DNA from: Luteococcus sp048595755
Lineage (GTDB): Bacteria > Actinomycetota > Actinomycetes > Propionibacteriales > Propionibacteriaceae
Length of the DNA stretch: 64,000 bases
Reading direction: 5' to 3'
Assembly: GCF_048595755.1 (NCBI RefSeq)
Contig: NZ_CP184360.1
Span: 2,790,001-2,854,000, forward strand
In this document: in pieces, positions 58,078-64,000 of the stretch
How positions within the stretch are numbered: position 1 is the stretch's first letter
Layout: every line of letters begins with the position of its first letter
Made by a program: the position numbers and the translations under genes
The notes under the pieces: model-generated
What the model saw: the letters and a program-made list of their open reading frames with translations, nothing else
What the model was told of the DNA's origin: nothing
Database searches by the model: none

Positions 58078-59017
58078 GGCTGGCCAGTTGGCTCCAGGTC
58101 TTCGGCCCGATGCCATCCACCTCCTGCAGCTCCTCGACCCGGGTGAACCGTCCGTGCTGCTCGCGCCAGGACAGGATCCGCTGGGCCGTGACCGGGCCCA
58201 CGCCGGGCAGCTGGTCCAGCTGTTCGGCCGTGGCCTCATTGAGGTCGATGGTCGCCCCGGATGCCGCCGATCCTGTGCCGGTGGGGCCCGGCTGTCCCTC
58301 CCCCGAGGGGCTCGTCGACGGCACCTCTTCCGCTCGCAGTTCGCCGCGCGCCCTGCCCTGCCGCCCGATCACCACCTGGCTGCCGTCGGGCACCCGCTGC
58401 GCCAGGTTCAACTCGGACGGGTCCGCACTGGGCAGCAGGCCTCCGGCTGCGGTGAGCGCATCGGCCACCCGGGAGCCGTCGGGAAGCCTCACCACCCCCG
58501 GTCTGCGCACCGCCCCCACGACGTGGACCCTCACCTCACCACCCACCGTGGCCGACGGTGACGGTGAGGCTGCCGGTGACGGTGGGCCCGGGGCCGGGGC
58601 CGGAGCAGAGGATCCGCTGGGCAGGGCGGCGGAGGCGGGAGCTGCCGTGATCGTCTGGGCCAGTTCCACCGGGACGCTGGTCGAACGTGCTCGGTTCATC
58701 ACCACCACGGCGAGCACCAGCCCGAAGACCAGCACCGCGCAGACCGCCTTGAGGTGTTCGCGTCCGAAGTCCAGGACCGCGGCACCACGGACCGCTGCCC
58801 TGGCAGGCGTCGCGTCCCGGGAAGGAAGTCCCTGCGGGGAAGCCACCGTGCGCTCGGGCGGGCCCTCGTCCCGCGGTAGCTCACCCTCCCAGGCCAAGTC
58901 ATCATGGCCTGTCGCCTGTCCCCGTCGCGGGGTGGACACGGGTGCATCACGGCCACCTGTCAGGTAGGCAAGCCTGGCCCGGTCGTACTGCTGCAGCTCG
59001 TCGTGTTGGTTCCTCAC
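58064..59017 (-). CDS. comEA: ComEA helix-hairpin-helix DNA-binding protein
   Basis: A 317-residue protein. A cytoplasmic N-terminus of about 85 residues precedes one helix (about 90-108). A Pro/Ser/Ala linker, an SLBB domain (VRVHVVGAVRRPGVVRLPDG) and two HhH motifs (IDLNEATAEQLDQLPGVGP, LQEVDGIGPKTW) follow. It captures DNA outside the membrane for ComEC. It starts with GTG. Confidence 0.94.
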   Translation of the reverse strand: MRNQHDELQQYDRARLAYLTGGRDAPVSTPRRGQATGHDDLAWEGELPRDEGPPERTVASPQGLPSRDATPARAAVRGAAVLDFGREHLKAVCAVLVFGLVLAVVVMNRARSTSVPVELAQTITAAPASAALPSGSSAPAPAPGPPSPAASPSPSATVGGEVRVHVVGAVRRPGVVRLPDGSRVADALTAAGGLLPSADPSELNLAQRVPDGSQVVIGRQGRARGELRAEEVPSTSPSGEGQPGPTGTGSAASGATIDLNEATAEQLDQLPGVGPVTAQRILSWREQHGRFTRVEELQEVDGIGPKTWSQLASHVRV

Positions 59018-59106
59018 GCCCAGAGTGTGTGCAAGCAGCCCGGCGAGCGGGCATCACCCGGCGTAGCTGTGGACAATTCCTCGTTGCACCGTGCGCTGTG
59101 GATGAC

Positions 59107-61806
59107 TCAGCGCACCCGCACCACGCCGCTGGCACCGCGCTCGGCGTCCACCATCTGGTGGTTGACCATGGAGTAGTGCCCCGCCTCCGGGAAGACGGTC
59201 TCGACGAAACCGCCCTGGCTGGCCAGCATCCCCAAGGTCTGCGACCCTCCATCGGTCGAGGTGGGGTCCCCCGGCCCCTTGCCCTGCTTGAGTCGCCAGG
59301 CCCCTTCGAACCAGACACTGTCGAACTGCGCGCCCACGATGTGGAAGGCCCAGGGACGGTTGGGGCCGGCGTCCAACACCCAGAAACGGACGCGTTCACC
59401 CACCTTGGCCTCCAGCGGATGGTCGACGTACTGGCCGGGGTGGCCGTTGAAGACCACCGCGTCGGGCTTCTCGGCCTGCAGCTTGGTCATGTCGGCCACT
59501 CCCGGCGCCCCGTCGGCCTCGGCGCCGTAGTACTGCTCCCCCTGCACCAACAGGTATTCGCGATCCACCTCCGGCAGGTCTGGAGGATCGATGACCACGG
59601 CGCCGTACATGCCGTTGGCGATGTGTTGGCTCATGGGCATGGTGGAGCAGTGGTACAGCCAGATGCCTGCCCGTCCGGCGGTGAAGCGGTAGACCAGGCT
59701 CTCACCGGGGGCGATGGTGCGCATCGGTCGGTCCGGGGCCAGCGCCCCGGCATGGAAGTCGATGCCGTGCCCCATGCCTCCCTCGTTGACCAAGGTGATC
59801 TCGAAGACGTCACCCACCTTGCCCCTGAGCACTGGCCCGGGGGCCTGCCCGTTGAAGAGCCACAGTGTCTGCTTGACCCCCGGCGCCACCTCCACCACCT
59901 CGTCGGTCACCCGCAAGGTGTGGCGATGCAGCTTCGCATCGCTGGCGGGAGGCAGCGTCGCATCACGCGGTGACCACTGCGAGGAGTAGTCCTTGGACAG
60001 GTCCAGGCGTGGCGTCTGGACCGCTGGGTCGTCGCTGGCCGGCGCATCACCCATTCCCGTGTGGCCACCGTGCCCCTGCTGGGCCGGAGACTCCTGGCCC
60101 TGCGACGTGTCGGCCTGGGCGCCGGTCACGGTGATGGCCAGCTCCATCCCCATGGCGCGGTGACCGGTGACCGAGCACCAACCGGTGCTGGAAGCCTGTT
60201 GCACGCCCGCGTCGAGCTCGGCAGTCTGGCCCGGCTCCACCCGGCCGGTGGTGAGTCCGGATTCCAGGATCAGGTCGTGCACCATGCCCTCGTCCCGGTT
60301 CACCAGGGTGATCACCAGGCGATTGCCGGCCGGCACCTCGATCTGGTTCGGGGTGAAGCGCATCCCGCTGGCCTCCACGGTCACCTCGGTGGTCTGGCCC
60401 GTGCCACCGGTCGTGGCGGCGGTGGTGCCCAGCCCGGCCATGGCCCGGAAGGAGACCGGATCCGCGACGGCGGCCAGGCCTGCGGCGAACACCGTCCAGG
60501 CGGTGCCGATGGCGATCCCCCGACGCAGCCGAGGCACCACCGGCTCGGAGACCGAGAGCTTTGCGGGCTCGGAGCGTCGCAGCCGCCACGCGCGCACCAA
60601 CCGCTCGACGAACAGCGCCAACGCGATGAACACGGCGGTGGAGCTGGTCACCTTCCACAGTGAGGTGATGGGCAGCATGAACACGGCCAGCCCGAGGTTC
60701 ACCACGGTGAGCCGGGCCACGCCGCCGCGCTCGAAGACGGCGGTGGTCGCCCGGACCAGGGACGGTCCCCCGCCCAGCACCACGGGCACCAGGTAGGACA
60801 GGGCGCCCACCAGTACCTGCAGCAGGAAGCCCACCACGATGACGGGCACCGTGTTCCGCAGTTGTGCCACCAGGCCCGCCGGTGTGCTCGCGGCCATCCA
60901 GTGCCAGACCAACCACAGCAGCCAACCCAAGAACCACAGTTGACCCGCCGCCACCGACAAGACGGGCACCGTGGTCCTTCGGGTGGCCAGCCACAGCCTC
61001 CACGACGGCCAGCTCGCCTCCACCAGCGTTGCCAGGTACAGGCACAGGGCCAAGGCCCCCACGATCCGCCAGCCGCGGGGTGCGACCGGGGCCAAGGCCG
61101 GCGCGATGGCCACCGCCGAGAGCGACATCACCAGCCGCGGCAGGCTGCGTGCCGCCAAGGCCTCGACGCCCTGTGGCGAGCGGGTTCGCAACATGGTGGG
61201 CCACAGTGTCACCAGGGTTCCCCACACGGTCAAGGCCACCCACCCCAGGATGTTGAGGGCCAGGTGGCTCAGTAGGAGGGCATCGGCCCAGCGCCCGAAG
61301 GGGACCGCCATCAGCCCTCCCAGCACCGCCCCCACGGCAAGGCAGCCCGCTGCCGCGCGGTACCAGGACACGATCCCCGCGAAGCGAGCCGTCAGACCTG
61401 CCCGCAGCTGTCGCCCCAAGTCCCATACGGCAACGCCGCAGACCGCGACCACGCAGAGCACCCCTGCCCAGGCCGGCCAGGAGAACTGCCACACGATGCC
61501 GGCGCAGAGCAGCACCAGCCCCACATTGAGCAGGACGAGTTGCAGCCCCTCACGACGATGGTCGGTGCGGGCACTGCGCAGCACGGCGTCGGAGAAGTGG
61601 TTCGACCAGACCACGATGGCATTGCTCACCACGCCCAAGGTGACCAGGTGCACCATCAACCAGGTGGCGCGAGGGATGAACCGGTGCAGGGTCACCACCA
61701 GGATGGTCGCCACCATCCAGGCGACCATCGGCAGGGCGGCACGGGTGTGCCAGTCGCGCCGCTTGAGGGGACGTGGGGCACGCTCACGGGAATTAACAAT
61801 GTCCAT
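59107..61806 (-). CDS. nirK: Three-part copper nitrite reductase: membrane domain, cupredoxin, NirK
   Basis: An 899-residue protein. Residues about 20-445 form about 12 membrane helices (with HLVTLGVVSNAIVVWSNHF). Residues 455-545 are a cupredoxin whose His (MVHDL), Cys and His (WCSVTGHRA) and Met form a type-1 copper site. Residues 620-899 are the two-domain nitrite reductase with HGIDFH, LYHCSTMPMSQHIANGM and FHIVGAQFDSV supplying type-1 and type-2 copper ligands. It reduces nitrite to nitric oxide. The fused cupredoxin may feed it electrons. A Cys-containing regulator gene lies 51 bases upstream. Confidence 0.9.
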   Translation of the reverse strand: MDIVNSRERAPRPLKRRDWHTRAALPMVAWMVATILVVTLHRFIPRATWLMVHLVTLGVVSNAIVVWSNHFSDAVLRSARTDHRREGLQLVLLNVGLVLLCAGIVWQFSWPAWAGVLCVVAVCGVAVWDLGRQLRAGLTARFAGIVSWYRAAAGCLAVGAVLGGLMAVPFGRWADALLLSHLALNILGWVALTVWGTLVTLWPTMLRTRSPQGVEALAARSLPRLVMSLSAVAIAPALAPVAPRGWRIVGALALCLYLATLVEASWPSWRLWLATRRTTVPVLSVAAGQLWFLGWLLWLVWHWMAASTPAGLVAQLRNTVPVIVVGFLLQVLVGALSYLVPVVLGGGPSLVRATTAVFERGGVARLTVVNLGLAVFMLPITSLWKVTSSTAVFIALALFVERLVRAWRLRRSEPAKLSVSEPVVPRLRRGIAIGTAWTVFAAGLAAVADPVSFRAMAGLGTTAATTGGTGQTTEVTVEASGMRFTPNQIEVPAGNRLVITLVNRDEGMVHDLILESGLTTGRVEPGQTAELDAGVQQASSTGWCSVTGHRAMGMELAITVTGAQADTSQGQESPAQQGHGGHTGMGDAPASDDPAVQTPRLDLSKDYSSQWSPRDATLPPASDAKLHRHTLRVTDEVVEVAPGVKQTLWLFNGQAPGPVLRGKVGDVFEITLVNEGGMGHGIDFHAGALAPDRPMRTIAPGESLVYRFTAGRAGIWLYHCSTMPMSQHIANGMYGAVVIDPPDLPEVDREYLLVQGEQYYGAEADGAPGVADMTKLQAEKPDAVVFNGHPGQYVDHPLEAKVGERVRFWVLDAGPNRPWAFHIVGAQFDSVWFEGAWRLKQGKGPGDPTSTDGGSQTLGMLASQGGFVETVFPEAGHYSMVNHQMVDAERGASGVVRVR

Positions 61807-61857
61807 AGCGTGACAAATGCTACGTGAGGCTGTCGTGAGGCCCGACAGCGGGTCAGC

Positions 61858-62628
61858 TCATGCCGAGACCGCGCCCTGCCCAAAGCCCTCGGCCCCAGAA
61901 TCCCTGACTCCAGAATCCCTGACTCCAGAATCCCTGGCCCCAGAACCCTTGGCCCCAGAACTCTTGGACAACGCGCCGATGCGCAGCACGCAACCGTCCT
62001 CGTGGCCCATCGGTGTCAGGTCCACGTCCTCCGCGTCGGCCCCCGCCTGCTCCAGCAGGGCCTGGACGAAACCCAGGTGCACCGTGCACACCACGTCGGG
62101 ATTGCGACGCGCGGCGGCCAGGATCGGACAGCTACGCAGCAGCACCACCCCGTCCTGGTCTGGCTCGGTGGGCTCGAAGCCCAGTCGCGCCACGTGGCCG
62201 GGCACGTCGGTCACGCTGGGCTCGCGCGCACCCTCCTCTGCCTCGGCCGCCCGGCGACCCCACAAGCGACCCGCCTGGTTGGCGATCTGTTCCGCTCCCG
62301 GCATCGACGAGATCTGCTCGGCCAGCACTTCGGTGAGCAACTCGTAGTCGCGCGCCACGTCCTGGGTGGCGCTGGTGGCCCGATACATCAGTGCCGGACG
62401 CCCACGGCCCGTCGGCGAGGACGCCTCACGCGCCACCAGCCCCTGCTCCAGCAAGGAGTCCAGGTGTTCGCGCACAGTGTTGGGGTGCAGGTCGAAGCGC
62501 TCGGCTATCTCCCTCACCGAGCACAGCCGTCCGCTGGAACGCACGGCATCGAGCACGGCCGCCCGCGCCGTCGACATGGACAGCGCAGCAGGAATCTCGG
62601 GAGGGCCTGCGGGGCCTGGCAAGGACAT
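61858..62628 (-). CDS. Winged-helix regulator with C-terminal cysteines (COG2345/SufR-like)
   Basis: A 256-residue regulator. The N-terminal winged helix reads LCSVREIAERFDLHPNTVRE followed by HLDSLLEQGLVARE. The C-terminal domain has RSCPILAAARRNPDVVCTVH (a CX13C pair) and a third Cys in DGCVLRI, which recalls the iron-sulfur site of SufR-type proteins. The tail is a 5-residue repeat coded by 15-bp units. Because it precedes nirK by 51 bases, an NO- or redox-sensing role is inferred. The ATG at 62628 is preferred. Confidence 0.85.
   Translation of the reverse strand: MSLPGPAGPPEIPAALSMSTARAAVLDAVRSSGRLCSVREIAERFDLHPNTVREHLDSLLEQGLVAREASSPTGRGRPALMYRATSATQDVARDYELLTEVLAEQISSMPGAEQIANQAGRLWGRRAAEAEEGAREPSVTDVPGHVARLGFEPTEPDQDGVVLLRSCPILAAARRNPDVVCTVHLGFVQALLEQAGADAEDVDLTPMGHEDGCVLRIGALSKSSGAKGSGARDSGVRDSGVRDSGAEGFGQGAVSA
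61891..61965. repeat. Five 15-bp tandem repeats in a regulator 3' end
   Basis: Five 15-base units (GACTCCAGAATCCCT-like) begin at 61891, 61906, 61921, 61936 and 61951. In the gene they code SGVRD/SGARD/SGAKG blocks. Unit number could change without shifting the frame. Confidence 0.9.
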
Positions 62629-62704
62629 GGCTCGGAGTTTACAAGACGGCCTCTGTGTGAAACCTCCCGGCCTTCGCCCCGCCGGTGGCCCGCCGGAGCC
62701 ACCT

Positions 62705-63472
62705 TCAGCCGACCGCCAGCAGCGCGCGATCCAAGGCCATCGGATCGTGCACATAGCGATGCAGGAAACCGGCCACGAAGTTGCCGTCCAGACCGGCGCC
62801 GCTGGGCGCGTGGTCTTGCTGGATCTCGACGCGACCGTCAGGCTTGACCGCCTCGACCCAGGTGTCGAAGTGGACCACCACCATCGCCAGTCCGTAGGCC
62901 TCGGCCCAGCTGTGAGCCAGCTCCCGCAGCGTCTCCGGCAGGTCCTCCTCATCCTCCAGAACCCCCAGTGCCGCCAGGTCCCGATGGTGAACCATCACGA
63001 TCCCCCCGGCCTCACCCACCACCTGCAAGAGCCGGTCGAGTTCGGCGAGCAGGCTTTCGGGGGCGGCTCCCAGATGGTCCAGGCAAAGATCACAGGAGAT
63101 GGTGGCGCGCGTGGTGGCCAGGCGCGTCATCAGCGCGGAATGTCCCGGCTCCCCCAACGCCACGGGGCCACTGACGTGGAGCCAGTCGTCCTCCGTCAGC
63201 CGGGGCGGCTCGGGACGTCGCCACGCCAGCATCGCCTCACAGGTGGGGCCCTCGAACCGGGGACACCACCCGCTGCCAATTCCGGCTCGCTCCAGGACAC
63301 CCAGCAGGTCCACGGCCAGCGGATCGTCACCCAAGCGGGCCACGAACTCCGTCTCGACGCCCCTTCGGGCCAAGGCCATCGCCACCCCCAGCGCACCCAC
63401 CACGGCGTCACTTCCCTCGCGGGCCTGGCGAACCTCATCGTTGCCAACTGCGCCGCACACCACGAATCGCAT
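62705..63472 (-). CDS. PfkB/ribokinase-family protein, possibly divergent
   Basis: A 255-residue ribokinase-fold protein. The N-terminal half has VVGALGVAMALARRG then FVARLGDDPLAVDLLGVLERAG, typical of sugar kinases. The C-terminal anion-hole motif that reads GAGDAF in active kinases is GAGLDGNF here, so activity is uncertain. The ATG at 63472 has a TACGGT box six bases upstream. The sugar is unknown. Confidence 0.75.
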   Translation of the reverse strand: MRFVVCGAVGNDEVRQAREGSDAVVGALGVAMALARRGVETEFVARLGDDPLAVDLLGVLERAGIGSGWCPRFEGPTCEAMLAWRRPEPPRLTEDDWLHVSGPVALGEPGHSALMTRLATTRATISCDLCLDHLGAAPESLLAELDRLLQVVGEAGGIVMVHHRDLAALGVLEDEEDLPETLRELAHSWAEAYGLAMVVVHFDTWVEAVKPDGRVEIQQDHAPSGAGLDGNFVAGFLHRYVHDPMALDRALLAVG

Positions 63473-63478
63473 GCCGCC

Positions 63479-63484
63479 ACCGTA
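63479..63484 (-). promoter_or_regulatory. -10 box of the ribokinase-like gene, probable leaderless
   Basis: On the message strand TACGGT stands six bases before the ATG at 63472. Confidence 0.35.
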
Positions 63485-63491
63485 ACCCCTC

Positions 63492-64000
63492 TCAGGCAGC
63501 CCCTCCCATCCCGGCCCCGACCCCGAAGACCTCGGCTCCGCGAACCTGCTCCCAGGCCGACGGCGGGACCGCCTGACGATTGATCCCGTCGAGGCAGGCC
63601 AGCAGGTCGCTGCGATCACCCAGCGCATGCGCCCGCTCGATACAGGCGACCAGCACCGCGCCATTGCCGTTCAACCAGGCGGAGAATCCCAACATCAACA
63701 GTGGTCCCGTCGCCCAGTGGGGTGGGCAGCCCATCACCACCCGACCCCACAGCGCCTCGGCCTTGGCAGCATTGCGCCGGCCCAGCGCCAGACACAGGTC
63801 GTCACGGGTGAGTTCGTCGCCGCTCAAGACCGCGAGCAGGGCACAGTCCTCGGCAGACCAGTCCTGGTCTGCTTCGCCCAGCATCTCCACCTGCAGCCGA
63901 CCGGCGCGGCGCTGCCACTCGTCCCAGCCGATGATGCCCAGGGCATCCTCCGCGTCCAGCAGGATGCGTTCCAGCCGCGGCACGTCCTCCGCCTCGGGCC
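63492..64000 (-). CDS. DUF4192 family protein (partial, 5' end beyond window)
   Basis: At least 169 residues are present and the frame stays open to the window edge, so the start lies outside. LMLGFSAWLNGNGAVLVACI and a later VPPSAWEQVRG match the end of actinobacterial DUF4192 proteins, whose function is unknown. The GTG at 63983 is internal rather than a start. The gene is followed by the ribokinase-like gene after 19 bases. Confidence 0.75.
   Translation of the reverse strand, partial: PEAEDVPRLERILLDAEDALGIIGWDEWQRRAGRLQVEMLGEADQDWSAEDCALLAVLSGDELTRDDLCLALGRRNAAKAEALWGRVVMGCPPHWATGPLLMLGFSAWLNGNGAVLVACIERAHALGDRSDLLACLDGINRQAVPPSAWEQVRGAEVFGVGAGMGGAA

Overview
The window comes from a high-GC Gram-positive bacterium of the Actinobacteria. 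The evidence is the strong GC bias at third codon positions, many GTG/TTG starts, promoters of TAnnnT type lying directly against start codons (leaderless messages), CIRCE/HrcA control of the heat-shock genes, and a recognisable actinobacterial backbone. That backbone reads comEA-comEC-holA-rpsT-lepA-hemW-DUF3097-hrcA-dnaJ-rsmE-phoH-ybeY-CorC-era-leuA-recO-uppS-zur. A member of the Propionibacteriaceae or a close relative is my best guess, but the family cannot be settled from this sequence alone. No rRNA, tRNA, CRISPR array, prophage or intact insertion sequence was seen.

Layout. 0-11.3 kb is mostly backbone: a His-rich peptide end overlapping a Zur regulator, recO, a glutamate-synthase-like flavoprotein, uppS, leuA with a leucine-rich leader peptide, era, a CBS/CorC protein, ybeY and phoH. 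11.3-16.9 kb is a tightly overlapping five-gene operon: a P-loop NTPase, an ABC exporter with a ruined ATPase domain, a Ser/Thr/Pro-rich anchored protein with a poly-aspartate tail, a sensor kinase and its regulator. It is the most unusual system here. 17-22 kb holds accessory metabolism: prolyl aminopeptidase, a queuosine-precursor transporter, nucleoside hydrolase and a secreted cholesterol-oxidase-like enzyme. 22.5-27.9 kb is the hrcA-dnaJ-rsmE-tgt-PAC2 operon behind a CIRCE operator. 28-40 kb mixes two conserved genes with accessory ones: a DUF2079 membrane protein with a divergent two-component system, two alpha/beta hydrolases, a TetR gene with paired operators, an orphan immunity gene, a MazEF-type toxin-antitoxin pair, and an Old Yellow Enzyme bracketed by two copies of an inverted-repeat element. 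41-48 kb is transport: a sugar ABC importer without an ATPase gene, a GntP permease, a rhomboid protease and an alanine/glycine symporter. 48-59 kb carries lepA, an ABC-2 exporter with its own two-component system, rpsT, holA, comEC and comEA. 59-64 kb holds a three-part copper nitrite reductase with an upstream Cys-containing regulator, a ribokinase-like protein and a partial DUF4192 gene.

How genes work together. The backbone serves translation, ribosome maturation, DNA repair and the heat-shock response. Three two-component systems each sit beside a membrane or export gene they plausibly control. A short palindromic repeat family (core CCTCGACAGGCTCGG) fills several intergenic gaps in the first 25 kb and has entered the rsmE reading frame.
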